Shown piece after piece: positions 55,001 through 61,271 of a stretch of DNA of 64,000 nt. A model generated the notes under the pieces. The model saw only the letters and a list, made by a program, of their open reading frames with translations, was not told the DNA's origin and did not search any database. Positions within the stretch are counted from its first letter, which is position 1. Every line of letters starts with the position of its first letter. The translations under genes and the position numbers were made by a program. Origin of the DNA: Camarhynchus parvulus (Eukaryota > Chordata > Aves > Passeriformes > Thraupidae); assembly GCF_901933205.1 (NCBI RefSeq), contig NC_044577.1:8071321-8135320 (forward strand), given 5' to 3'.

Positions 55001-58000
55001 AGAAACCTTGATGAAACACAGAAAAAAGTCTTCTTAAACTGCAAGTGCAGAGTTGACAAATCCCAGTTTTTCAGTTGACAAGCACTTCTGTTTGTCCTCT
55101 TGAAAGCCATCAGTGTTTGGTTCACTTCTCTTGGATAATTAGAGGGAAGTATAGATCATTTGGAAAAAGTATGACTGAAGCAGACTTGTTGAGTTTAAAA
55201 ACCCTCAGACTTTGTGTGACTGAAAGCCCCATTCCTACAAACAGCATAATTACAGAATTGCATTGTGCCCATATGGCTTCATTATGATCTCACACAATAT
55301 TAATGAATTTAAAATGGATTTACTGCTGCTAGATTGGCACAGCTTTAAATATAAAGAAATGGAAACAAATACACAACCAAGAGCTGCTGATTTTCTTAAC
55401 TGTAATTGGGTCACTGGTGAAATATGGCAGCAGTTGTTTTATTGGTGATGATAGAGATGTTTTCTCAGCCTCTTCACATGGATGGAAGGCACTGTTCTCC
55501 TCACCCAACATGACTGGTAGGCACTGTGCTTTAGAAGGTTTCAATTTCTTTGGAAATCCCTGGAATGAATAAAGCTTTTTTGAGTAACTCCTTGTGCTGG
55601 AGGCTTGACTCGAGAATCTGCAGGCACTTGTCTGTTGCAGGGCATGACAGACAGCAGCTGTGGCATGCAGGTGGCCCAGAGGGGACCCTCTCCAGCTTGC
55701 TCACAGAGATTTTCACTGTCACTGAGTGGGCTGAATGTCAAGTCTAAAAGCCTTGCTGCAAAGCCTGTCAATTTAGTATTATACTGAACACTGGGCTACT
55801 GGAGAACGGAGCTTTTTAGAAGGAAAATGCTCAGCTGTCCAGGAAATTTATTGTTCAACCTGGCATACTTAAATAGTACTCCAGCATCTCATTCAGGAAT
55901 CCATGCTTTTGGTTTTTTTTTACTCTTCCTAAGTTATCATCAGCCATAATAAAGGCACTGTGGAAAACAGGAACAGCACATGTCTTATGAAAAGGTGGTA
56001 AAAAGCTTAGCCTACAAACCTGAGTATGTGTGACAGTTTGTGTGCTACTCTGGTGGTGGGAAAGACAAATAAAGCTCTTACTGTTAGCATTTAATGTGCA
56101 ATTGTGCTGCTGACCATGAACTTAGTGTTTCTGTAAACAGAGTGACATTGTCCATGCAGCATTGTTGATGTGCTTTGTTTCCCCTTGAGTTGAACACAGA
56201 ATCTACACTCTGATCTGCTCAGTCAGAAATTGTTCACTTTTTACATTTAGTGCTTGTCTCCTCAAGCATATTGTCAAATGTTAGTGATGAAAGGTTTATT
56301 ATGCGGTGTTTAACAGACATAATATTCTGTTCTAAACATCACAAACTTATTTCCAACACAGCAACAAAAAAAATACCAGAAGATAAAGAGTTCAGCTATC
56401 ACAGTGCAGTCGTACATCCGAGGGTGGAAGGTGAGTTTCCTGTTACTGCAGCTGTCTCTGTTTGGAGAGGTAAGGAGCAAGTCAGAAAACACTTTCCAAG
56501 TGCACTGAGCCTCCTGCCTGTCCCACCTTCTCTCCTTGGAGCTGTGGCTGTCCCATGGCCATTGTTAAACACTTGTGTTTGCTGTAGAAGAGGCGAGTTC
56601 AGGATACCTGGATGTGCTGCCTGGGCTATAAATCCCTGCAAACAGTGCAAGGAGGATGCTGGACCACACTAAACCACTGGGTTATCCTTAAGGCATCTTC
56701 TGCCAAGGAATTGAGAAGGCCAGCAGCTCCAGAGAAGGATGCTCTGGGGCTCTCTCACTGACCTTAGGAGAACTGTAGCACTCGACTGACTTGGAAGAAA
56801 CAAGTTGTGGTTGGCAGTTATTTTGTGCTTAATAGGATTCTCAAAGGATGAATCAAATTGAAAGCAGGATTAAAATAGAGAGATTGGGCTGCCTGGGCAA
56901 TATGTTACTTGGGTTAAATAATCTATTCTCCTCTGTCTGCTGAGGGGAGGAGTGAAAGTGTACTTGTGTTGTGAAAGTAGTTTATTGCTGTGGACTTGTA
57001 CTCTGCCTCAGTTTGCCACAACTTCACTTCTTCTCTGAGAGGTTTGTACTTTGTGAAGGGATAATCATGCATCCTAGTAGATATTTAAGGAATGATGCTT
57101 TAATAGGAGGTAAAAATGAGATTAACAGCTCACATGAAAGCAGCCATGATGCTCAAAGCGACTACTGCTGACCATCTTCAAAAAAAGCAACCCTGGGCTC
57201 TTCTATTTTCTTATTAACCTTTCTTCACCTGCTAAAGCTGGCTTTCCCCTCTAGTTAGAAAGAGAGAACTGTCTTTAGTTCTGGAATCAGTTTCCTTTCT
57301 GTCAGACAGGGAAGGAAGGGGCTGCAGTTAGTGCTATTGGTGTAAATAGTGTCTCCTGTCCAGAAGGCTTTAAAGTTTGCCAGCAATAAGGTGATGTGAT
57401 TTGATTTGCTGTTTCTCTGGCTTTTTACTTTGTCTTTATGATTTTCTTTAAGTGAGTTAAAAATATCCTTTCAGTCTAACTATTGATGTGCTGTCTTTTC
57501 CCATGAGCATTATTTGAAGAAAACTGGGTTAAAAGCATCGTCTTGAGTTATGGTTTACTGTTTGCCATTGGAGAACAAGCTCTTTTGCAGTAGCATTGTG
57601 CATGAAAGCCTGGTGTGACAGCAGCCTTTAGTGTGACCTAAAGCCAAACAATTTACTTGGGATTTATTCTTTATTGCACTCTAAATGGATCAGACATTTA
57701 CTGTATGGAGAAAAAACCATTGTTGCCATTTGCAAACAGACATGTAGATATCCCAGGTAATGCAGCAAATCTGGGAGAAAACTGAGCATTGAACTAAGAT
57801 CCCCTAACCTGCCAGTCCCAGCCTTGCAGCATAGAATCCTCCCTGGAGCAGCAAATTTGAGGCTGGGCAGCATGTGTGAATGTATTTGCTTGGGGATTTG
57901 GAGGCAATGTTTTTTTGGTTTTGCCTAGATTTACAAGTTGCAGTGCCCTACTTCAAAAATATGAAAAGCTAGTTAGTCAAAAGAAAGAAAGAACATTTTA

Positions 58001-61000
58001 AAAGAAAGAACATTTTAAACTGTTTGCAGGCTCGGAAACTTCTTCGGGAGCTGAAGCATCTGAAGCGTTGTAATGAGGCTGCCACAGTAATTGCTGCTTA
58101 CTGGCATGGTACCCAGGTAAGAGAATGGCTACAAACTGTGCAGCTGTGTGTCTCTACATGGAATGAAGAAGGATGTCCCTCAGGATAGTTATCTGGGAAT
58201 ACTGTCAGTGCCTTAAACTGCTTTGACTGCTTAAACTGGTTTTTTTTTTGGTTTCTCTTTGCTGCTAACATGTTGTAGCTGGTGCAGTCTGGGAAGCTGG
58301 GACACGCTTTAATTTTTGCTGTTTGTGACTGGTTACTTGCTTTCTTTCTTGCACCAATGGGAACTTGCAGTAACCTTTTCTTTCCTAAGCTTTTCTATAT
58401 CCCCTTTTCAAATGCATCACAGGCACGAAGGGAACTGAGACGACTGAAAGACGAGGCTAGAAATAAACATGCTATTGCTGTTATTTGGGCTTTCTGGCTT
58501 GGATATAAGGTACTTCATGCACATACCACATGTCCCCCCTTCATTGCTCAACAACATCAGCATTTAATCACTATTTCATAGTGAGAATTAATGACTAATA
58601 CAATTCACTCTTAAGTAATAGAGCATGATCATCGATTCCTTCCATCTCCATTCATGCCACACCTAATAAATCTGATAGCATTGTGTATGTCAGTTTTTTG
58701 TAGAGTAGGAAATACTTTGCATGGCAACCAAGTTACAGGTTTGCACTAACAAGCCATTAGACTAGATTAAAAATGACTGGACTGCAGTAATCTGAAATTA
58801 GGAAATGCATTTAACTACATGTCAATATGCAAAGTGTGGTTTGTGGGGGGAGAGACGGTTGGGGTTTTTTGCTGTGTTCCTCCCCATGCCCCCAACAAGT
58901 GCTTTCAGTGACACTGTGTTAGTGATCCAGTTGAGATTTTCACCACTTATTATAATCTGTATCCTGGACAGTCTTCATCTACAAGTTCAAACCAACATTA
59001 TTAAGTTTCATTACTTCTAATTATGATTGGTTTAATTGATTCTCTGGCTGTGATTTGAACCAGTAAAAAAAATTTAATGACCATAAGTAAAGCAAAATTT
59101 TATGAGCTGATCTTTTAGCAGAAAATGATGTTAGTTTGCAATTCTAAACTTACAGCTCTAGAAAAATCCCAGGAATTTCAGCATCAGCTGTTTGTTTTCA
59201 GAAGCAAAGTCCCACTGAAAGATTCTTGCTAATCCCCAGCCTGTAGTTGCGGGTTATGTGAACATTTGAAATGCTGTTCACTAGAGGTCAAAAATATATT
59301 GGTTTCAATTAATAAATTCCTAATTTAGTTGAAAACCATAAATACATTAGATTTAAAACATTTTTCAGTTGTTATTTATGGTTGTGGGTGTGTTGTTAGA
59401 ACACCTTGCCAACTGGATGGAGAAACGTGCTCAAATTACATCTGGAGTATAATGCTGTGTTTGACCTTTGCTATTTTGGTATAAATCTATTAGATTTCCA
59501 GCAAAATGGCAGCCCTGGGAATCCAAACAAACATGTACAGAACTTCCTTAATACTAGGGAGTCTTTGGAACTTTTCAGCTCTAGCTTGATATTTAGGTAA
59601 CGGTATAATTTGACAGAAACACAGTTTCCTCTGCATTTGATTAAGCAGAATACATTGAGAATTTATTTTGTTTTTAACCAGAGTGCCTTTCACCAAAATA
59701 TTGCTCAGTACTGCAGAAGAGATATTTGTTTTCATAGTTTTAGGGTAGTCCTTTGATACATCCAGATAAATGCAATAGATAGATCCAGTGGATGCAATAG
59801 TGTTAACCATGTTAAAGTTCCTCATTTAAATGTTTAGTAGATTTGGATAATTTTTAACATGGTTTAATAGTTATATTTATCAACTGGCTCACAGGAATTC
59901 AGTGAAAAATTGTCTCCATATTCCTTAACTATAAATAATCTAAATATAATAATATATATGAATATAAAGATAATAATCTGAACTGAATTAAGATTAGAAA
60001 AATAATTACAGTCTCTGGTAAGAGAGAGAACTTTTTATTGATGTGATATTTTATCTTTTCCTGGGGGAATATTTAGAACAAAAATTTTCAAAAGTCATCA
60101 TCAGAAGTCTCTTGCTTTACCAAAAAAACCCACAAACAAACAAAAGCAAAACAAGAGTGAGCCTCAAGTACTCAGTTTCCTTCCTTTTCACAAGGTAGAC
60201 AAATACTTAGCTTTGCATAGCTCTTGCTTTTACATTGCTGTGCAGTAGGAGCTTTTCTGCCAAGCAGATGAGTGAAAACATAATCTCTGAGTCTACATCT
60301 ACTGCACGTTAACCTTTCCAGCTGCACCAGAAGAGCATTACTGGCACAGGCTGGAACTGCTGCTGCACACGTCTGATAACTTGCAGCTTGACAAGTGCAG
60401 ATACAGCGCTAGAGCTGCTCTGACTGAGTGAGCCTGTAATACTGAAACTCTTCCTTGAGTGTTGTCATCAGATAACTGAACAAAAAATGTGCTGGTATCT
60501 CCTAAAATACGACATTCTCTTAAGTTGCCCACACATGCCTCAAATTGCTTTCCTAAAATGGAATGATTGATGAAAGGTAGGAAGGTGCCTATCTCTTTGT
60601 ATGTGAGGAATGCACTAGGTTTGATGGCCTTACTGCTAATTCCACAGACAGACATCATTTTAACATGGAGATTTTAACATGGCTGGAGATGATTTTATTT
60701 TAACACATAAAGATCAAAATAAAAAATAACCTCCAGGATAAAAGCCCTCATTACAATGCTGGAAAGTCACCATGACACATAGTTTCAGAGCTGATTCTGT
60801 CCTGCCCAGGCACTTGCCGGTGGAAGAAGTGACTAGATATTGAGATCTTAGTAAGTCTTGATTTCCACGTGCATCACTTTGATTGTGAAACTGCAGGCAA
60901 AGCCCTCCCATCAGAATCAACTCATGGGAGGTGTGCACAGAAGAGCAGGAGGAAGGGCTGACAGTGAATAACAGGGCTGAATAACAAAATTCCCACCTGG

Positions 61001-61271
61001 GCATGCCACATCAGCAGCAGTGGAGGCTTTTGGAGCTTCTCCGTGGCTCCGCACCGGCTCCCGCAGCGTGTTGGGCGCCCAAGGTCGAGCGCTGCTCCTC
61101 CATCCCTCCCCTGCTGGGTGTGGGAGCGGCGCTGGCGCTGTCTGCTCCCGGCTGTCTCTCTTGTTCACTCTCTGAACCTTTTAGGCTCGGAGGGAGTTGA
61201 AACGCTTGAAGGAGGAGGCTAGGCGTAAGCATGCTGTGGCAGTCATTTGGGCTTACTGGCTTGGACTGAAG
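15985..61271 (+). CDS. MYO1B: Myosin IB (unconventional class I myosin), partial gene: 21 internal exons
   Basis: Joining the 21 exons gives one uninterrupted frame of 768 codons matching vertebrate myosin IB, from about residue 85 to 852 of a roughly 1,136-residue protein as I recall it. Seen in order: P-loop GESGAGKT, switch I NDNSSRF, a TEDS-rule Glu 16 residues before DALAK, switch [11 protein letters not shown], the KNPNYIRCIKPND region, the motor end [11 protein letters not shown], then IQ repeats. Family knowledge: a monomeric, actin-activated, tension-sensitive ATPase that binds membrane phosphoinositides through its TH1 tail and calmodulin through its IQ neck, acting at plasma membrane and endosomes. 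The N-terminal exons and the TH1 tail are outside the window. Every exon junction is GT-AG and keeps phase. MYO1A is the closest alternative, but the six-IQ neck with repeated 29-residue units and near-identity to the MYO1B motor decide for MYO1B. Confidence 0.97.
16080..19051 (+). other. Intron e1-e2 (2,972 bp)
   Basis: Unique, AT-rich intron sequence. The only notable structure is a perfect hairpin at 18146-18179. No exon, RNA gene or recognisable transposon was seen. Confidence 0.85.
18146..18179. repeat. Perfect inverted repeat, 15-bp arms, 4-base loop
   Basis: Left arm ATTTGTAACAGATCT (18146-18160), loop CTGA, right arm AGATCTGTTACAAAT (18165-18179). All 15 positions pair with no mismatch, and pairing stops just outside. 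It could fold as a hairpin in RNA or a small cruciform in DNA. No target-site duplication or transposon was recognised around it. Confidence 0.92.
19052..19156 (+). CDS. MYO1B: MYO1B e2: helix after the P-loop
   Basis: 105 bases between acceptor CCCCCACAG and donor GTAAGA. It enters with two bases and leaves with one. It encodes [19 protein letters not shown] and continues to [10 protein letters not shown]. This is the helix following the P-loop and the segment leading to the conserved NPVLEAFGNAKT motif, which is split across the next junction. Confidence 0.97.
19157..22122 (+). other. Intron e2-e3 (2,966 bp)
   Basis: Unique intron sequence. It contains a 16-base direct repeat (20557-20572 and 20589-20604). 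Nothing else recognisable was seen on either strand. Confidence 0.85.
20557..20604 (+). repeat. 16-bp direct repeat, 32-bp period
   Basis: GATTGCCTTATCATTT occurs at 20557-20572 and again exactly at 20589-20604. The spacer is ATGATGAT-like and could reflect slippage. Confidence 0.85.
22123..22169 (+). CDS. MYO1B: MYO1B e3: switch I exon (47 bp)
   Basis: A very small exon after acceptor TTTCTCCAG, ending at the strong donor GTAAGT. It encodes [23 protein letters not shown] (22149-22169) is switch I, whose Asn, Ser and Arg contact nucleotide and magnesium. It leaves in phase 0, and e4 completes the switch with GKY. Confidence 0.97.
23782..23945 (-). mobile_element. CR1 LINE fragment, 3' end, antisense
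   Basis: Reading + it starts TAGAATCTTAGGTTTGGGTT, followed by CCCCCCTGCCATGGCAGGGA and ACTGGACCAGGCTGCTCAGA. This is the reverse complement of the avian CR1 3' terminus. Only about 165 bases remain, so it is a heavily 5'-truncated insertion. Confidence 0.88.
24187..24412. promoter_or_regulatory. CpG-rich intronic patch (possible regulatory element)
   Basis: I count 16 CpG dinucleotides in about 226 bases, against a background that is nearly CpG-free. It includes CGCGGCGGG at its left end. The density suggests protection from methylation and possible enhancer or alternative promoter activity; this is inference. No TATA box or first exon could be assigned. Confidence 0.4.
24805..24868 (+). 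CDS. MYO1B: MYO1B e4: end of switch I and following strand
   Basis: 64 bases after acceptor GCTTTCACAG and before donor GTGAGT. It enters in phase 0 and leaves with one base. It encodes [20 protein letters not shown] and then N. GKY completes the switch I motif begun in e3. The Y codon is split with e5. Confidence 0.97.
24869..32581 (+). other. Intron e4-e5 (7,713 bp)
   Basis: Second-longest complete intron. Apart from short A/T tracts and a 12-base palindrome (ATTACATGTAAT, about 26276-26287) I see nothing identifiable. Somewhat GC-richer stretches near 27170-27380, 27960-28170 and 31290-31400 match no gene or repeat I know. Confidence 0.8.
32582..32680 (+). CDS. MYO1B: MYO1B e5
   Basis: 99 bases after acceptor TTTGTTTAG and before donor GTAAGT. 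It completes Tyr and encodes [20 protein letters not shown] then [19 protein letters not shown] and [10 protein letters not shown] are hallmark motor motifs. Ile and Phe where I recall Val and Leu in mammals (FHIFYQI, EEFL) are conservative changes. Confidence 0.97.
32681..33067 (+). other. Intron e5-e6 (387 bp)
   Basis: Short intron containing an imperfect 18-base tandem duplication (32858-32875 and 32876-32893, 15 of 18 bases alike, core AGTCAGAATT). Nothing else notable. Confidence 0.85.
33068..33171 (+). CDS. MYO1B: MYO1B e6
   Basis: 104 bases between acceptor GATTTATTAG and donor GTGAGA. It enters with two bases and leaves in phase 0. It encodes [20 protein letters not shown] and then [14 protein letters not shown]. 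The codon shared with e5 reads TGC (Cys), where I recall Asn in mammals. Confidence 0.97.
33172..34039 (+). other. Intron e6-e7 (868 bp)
   Basis: Contains an A-rich low-complexity tract (33369-33484). The rest is unique intron sequence. Confidence 0.85.
33369..33484. repeat. A-rich low-complexity tract
   Basis: About 115 bases almost free of T on the + strand, made of A runs broken by CCCC, CAAA and AAAC units. It could be the decayed tail of a retroposed sequence or a simple-repeat expansion. No parent element is visible next to it. Confidence 0.8.
34040..34187 (+). CDS. MYO1B: MYO1B e7
   Basis: 148 bases after acceptor CCCTTTCCAG and before donor GTAAGA. It enters in phase 0 and leaves with one base. 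It encodes [20 protein letters not shown] followed by [13 protein letters not shown] and [17 protein letters not shown] is a conserved upper 50-kDa motif. Third codon positions are about 31% G or C, much lower than in e15. Confidence 0.97.
34188..34853 (+). other. Intron e7-e8 (666 bp)
   Basis: Unique AT-rich intron. I see nothing in it. Confidence 0.85.
34854..34972 (+). CDS. MYO1B: MYO1B e8: TEDS-rule loop
   Basis: 119 bases between acceptor TTTCTTGCTAG and donor GTAAAA. It encodes [19 protein letters not shown] and then [21 protein letters not shown]. Counting 16 residues back from DALAK in e9 lands on Glu (codon GAG, 34940-34942). This is the TEDS-rule position of the cardiomyopathy loop, so here it is permanently acidic, as expected for a vertebrate myosin I. 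Confidence 0.97.
34973..35680 (+). other. Intron e8-e9 (708 bp)
   Basis: The right half (about 35280-35600) is GC-rich and contains four G runs (35451-35453, 35456-35458, 35462-35466, 35480-35484). These could form a long-loop G-quadruplex on the coding strand. No gene was seen. Confidence 0.75.
35681..35767 (+). CDS. MYO1B: MYO1B e9: DALAK motif
   Basis: 87 bases, phase 0 to 0, after acceptor TTCTCTTTAG and before donor GTATTG. It encodes [20 protein letters not shown] and then [14 protein letters not shown] anchors the TEDS numbering. The donor lacks the usual G at +5. Thr in VTRIN is a minor change from the Asn I recall in mammals. Confidence 0.97.
35768..36092 (+). other. Intron e9-e10 (325 bp)
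   Basis: Short intron, AT-rich. Nothing notable. Confidence 0.85.
36093..36158 (+). CDS. MYO1B: MYO1B e10: switch II
   Basis: 66 bases, phase 0 to 0, after acceptor TTTTTCTTTAAG and before donor GTAAGA. It encodes [20 protein letters not shown] and then [11 protein letters not shown] (36132-36158) is switch II, whose Asp and Gly sense the gamma-phosphate. The downstream partner DNSFEQ lies 10.6 kb away in e11. Confidence 0.97.
39458..39834 (+). mobile_element. Solo LTR-like element, copy 1 (old endogenous retrovirus remnant)
   Basis: About 377 bases that align along their whole length with the element at 51889-52269, in the same orientation. Shared blocks include CTCCATGTT, AGAAGGCT, a TTTATTATTTTATG-like AT segment, CTATACTAAA, TGACTGTGA, an ACCAATCA CCAAT box and CAGGAGAA near the end. 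It ends in CA; the 5' end appears to have lost its TG. No internal retroviral genes flank it, so it is a solo LTR. Family name uncertain; I associate this type with songbird genomes from memory. No clean target-site duplication was found. Confidence 0.7.
43536..43560. repeat. Perfect inverted repeat, 9-bp arms
   Basis: GATTCCACA (43536-43544) pairs exactly with TGTGGAATC (43552-43560) across a 7-base loop. Short; could be chance. Confidence 0.8.
46770..46874 (+). CDS. MYO1B: MYO1B e11
   Basis: 105 bases, phase 0 to 0, after acceptor CATCTGACAG and before donor GTAATA. It encodes [20 protein letters not shown] and then [20 protein letters not shown] and [10 protein letters not shown] form the relay-helix region following switch II. 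The donor lacks a G at +5. Confidence 0.97.
46875..48335 (+). other. Intron e11-e12 (1,461 bp)
   Basis: Unique intron sequence with a moderately GC-rich stretch near 47990-48130. No recognisable element. Confidence 0.85.
48336..48398 (+). CDS. MYO1B: MYO1B e12
   Basis: 63 bases, phase 0 to 0, after acceptor TTTTCTTGTAG and before donor GTAAGT. It encodes [20 protein letters not shown] and then N. With e11 it forms REGIEW, the general myosin consensus at this place. I recall REDIEW in mammalian MYO1B, so Gly here matches the wider family. Confidence 0.96.
48399..49150 (+). other. Intron e12-e13 (752 bp)
   Basis: Unique AT-rich intron with a short A run near 48614-48623. Nothing else seen. 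Confidence 0.85.
49151..49351 (+). CDS. MYO1B: MYO1B e13
   Basis: 201 bases, phase 0 to 0, after acceptor GAAACTTCAG and before the weak donor GTACCT. It encodes [20 protein letters not shown], then a helical region and [24 protein letters not shown] and FRIQHYAG are conserved lower 50-kDa motifs next to the actin-binding surface. Confidence 0.97.
49352..51614 (+). other. Intron e13-e14 (2,263 bp)
   Basis: Contains an antisense CR1 fragment, with a possible second CR1 end, beginning about 90 bases after the donor (49440-49770). The rest is unique intron. Confidence 0.85.
49440..49770 (-). mobile_element. CR1 LINE fragment, 3' end, antisense, possibly with a second abutting CR1 end
   Basis: Reading +, the segment from about 49477 starts TTAGAATGGTTTTGGTTGAA, then TATCACCTAGTTCC and GGGGCAGCCACAGCTTCTGT, and later CCCTTGTCCTGCCACTGCAT. 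This is the reverse complement of an avian CR1 3' region. Just before it, 49440-49476 (AGAATCTGTGATTTGGGTTG and on) resembles the same CR1 terminus again, so two CR1 ends may lie head to tail. Confidence 0.85.
51615..51841 (+). CDS. MYO1B: MYO1B e14
   Basis: 227 bases after acceptor CTGTTGTTCAG and before donor GTAAAT. It enters in phase 0 and leaves with two bases. It encodes [20 protein letters not shown] through [17 protein letters not shown] to KNPNYIR. The loop between the lower 50-kDa domain and the KNPNYIRCIKPND strand carries actin-contact residues. The next intron is mostly an LTR. Confidence 0.97.
51842..52361 (+). other. Intron e14-e15 (520 bp), mostly LTR
   Basis: About 380 of 520 bases are an LTR-like element, leaving about 47 bases after the donor and 92 before the acceptor. 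Without the insertion the intron would be about 140 bases. Confidence 0.8.
51889..52269 (+). mobile_element. Solo LTR-like element, copy 2 (old endogenous retrovirus remnant)
   Basis: Related to the copy at 39458-39834 over its whole length and in the same orientation. It starts TGTGGGGTCCCC and ends near GGGCA, consistent with TG...CA ends. It carries the same CTCCATGTT, AGAAGGCTAA, CTATACTAAAG, TGACTGTGACTGGTCATTAA, ACCAATCA and CAGGAGAA blocks. No retroviral coding sequence adjoins it. The two copies have diverged by many substitutions and small indels, so both are old. Family name not assigned. Confidence 0.7.
52362..52562 (+). CDS. MYO1B: MYO1B e15: SH1/SH2 helix region, GC-rich
   Basis: 201 bases after acceptor TTCCTGTGCAG and before donor GTAGGC. 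It enters with one base and leaves with two. It encodes [20 protein letters not shown], then [20 protein letters not shown] and ending in [14 protein letters not shown] and the reactive-cysteine helix region [13 protein letters not shown] are hallmark motor elements that couple nucleotide state to the lever. Third positions are G or C in 58 of 66 codons, far above the other exons. Confidence 0.97.
52563..53597 (+). other. Intron e15-e16 (1,035 bp)
   Basis: Unique AT-rich intron. I see nothing in it. Confidence 0.85.
53598..53691 (+). CDS. MYO1B: MYO1B e16: end of the converter
   Basis: 94 bases after acceptor CTCCTTCTTAG and before donor GTAAGT. It completes Arg and encodes [20 protein letters not shown] and then [20 protein letters not shown] is the conserved end of the motor domain where the converter leads into the lever arm. 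Confidence 0.97.
53692..54122 (+). other. Intron e16-e17 (431 bp)
   Basis: Short unique intron with a T run before the pyrimidine-rich 3' end. No repeat seen. Confidence 0.85.
54123..54272 (+). CDS. MYO1B: MYO1B e17: lever-arm start, IQ1 and first half of IQ2
   Basis: 150 bases, phase 0 to 0, after acceptor CCTCACACCCAG and before donor GTAAGA. It encodes [20 protein letters not shown], then [17 protein letters not shown] and [13 protein letters not shown]1 normally starts LIQKIYRGWK; here the canonical Gln is Gly (codon GGG, 54180-54182), while the later R-G and basic residues are kept. IQ2 ([11 protein letters not shown]) continues in e18. Calmodulin is the expected light chain. Confidence 0.96.
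54273..56361 (+). other. Intron e17-e18 (2,089 bp)
   Basis: Unique intron; no recognisable repeats or RNA genes. Confidence 0.8.
56362..56430 (+). CDS. MYO1B: MYO1B e18: end of IQ2 and start of IQ3
   Basis: 69 bases, phase 0 to 0, after acceptor TTCCAACACAG and before donor GTGAGT. It encodes [20 protein letters not shown] and then [12 protein letters not shown] with ARK from e19 forms IQ3, the only IQ in this stretch that keeps the canonical Gln. The exon starts in an A-rich run (CAACAAAAAAAATAC). Confidence 0.96.
56431..58029 (+). other. Intron e18-e19 (1,599 bp)
   Basis: Unique intron ending in a 17-base tandem duplication (57986-58019) just before the e19 acceptor. No other element seen. 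Confidence 0.85.
57986..58019 (+). repeat. Exact 17-bp tandem duplication next to a splice acceptor
   Basis: AGAAAGAACATTTTAAA at 57986-58002 is repeated exactly at 58003-58019. The second copy ends 10 bases before the first base of e19, so it lies where branch site and pyrimidine tract are expected. Both copies are purine-rich apart from one TTTT. Confidence 0.92.
58030..58116 (+). CDS. MYO1B: MYO1B e19: end of IQ3 and start of IQ4 (87 bp)
   Basis: 87 bases, phase 0 to 0, between acceptor GTTTGCAG and donor GTAAGA. It encodes [20 protein letters not shown] and then [11 protein letters not shown]4 begins [11 protein letters not shown], with Ala in place of Gln. The acceptor has a short pyrimidine tract. 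It has the same length and phase as e20 and e21, so skipping it would keep the frame. Confidence 0.97.
58117..58422 (+). other. Intron e19-e20 (306 bp)
   Basis: Shortest intron in the window. It has a T run near 58240-58250 and nothing else notable. Confidence 0.85.
58423..58509 (+). CDS. MYO1B: MYO1B e20: end of IQ4 and start of IQ5 (87 bp, probable cassette)
   Basis: 87 bases, phase 0 to 0, after acceptor TGCATCACAG and before donor GTACTT. It encodes [20 protein letters not shown] and then [11 protein letters not shown]5 has Trp where Gln is usual. It is a paralogue of e21: 66 of 87 bases and 23 of 29 residues are alike. MYO1B is known to be spliced into forms with four, five or six IQ motifs, so this exon is a likely cassette. 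Confidence 0.97.
58510..61184 (+). other. Intron e20-e21 (2,675 bp)
   Basis: AT-rich for most of its length (for example 59930-59970), with an A/C-rich tract near 60119-60155, then a sharp change to a CpG-rich patch (61041-61151) just before e21. An unmatched 106-codon open frame lies on the minus strand at 60338-60658. Confidence 0.8.
61041..61151. promoter_or_regulatory. CpG-rich patch just upstream of e21
   Basis: I count 12 CpGs in about 111 bases, ending some 33 bases before e21, inside an otherwise AT-rich intron. It includes GGGCGCCC and GAGCGGCGCTGGCGC. It could be a small unmethylated island, an intragenic promoter or a splicing-related chromatin mark; none of these is shown by sequence alone. 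Confidence 0.45.
61185..61271 (+). CDS. MYO1B: MYO1B e21: end of IQ5 and start of IQ6 (87 bp, probable cassette)
   Basis: 87 bases, phase 0 to 0, after acceptor GAACCTTTTAG and before donor GTACTT. It encodes [20 protein letters not shown] and then IWAYWLGLK. It is the second copy of the repeated 29-residue unit. IQ6 would be completed by the next exon beyond the window. Skipping e20, e21 or both keeps the frame and shortens the lever arm by one or two repeats. Confidence 0.97.

Noticed and set aside
54123..61271. Identification as MYO1A rather than MYO1B
   Set aside because: MYO1A has fewer IQ motifs, and the motor and 29-residue neck repeats match MYO1B much more closely.
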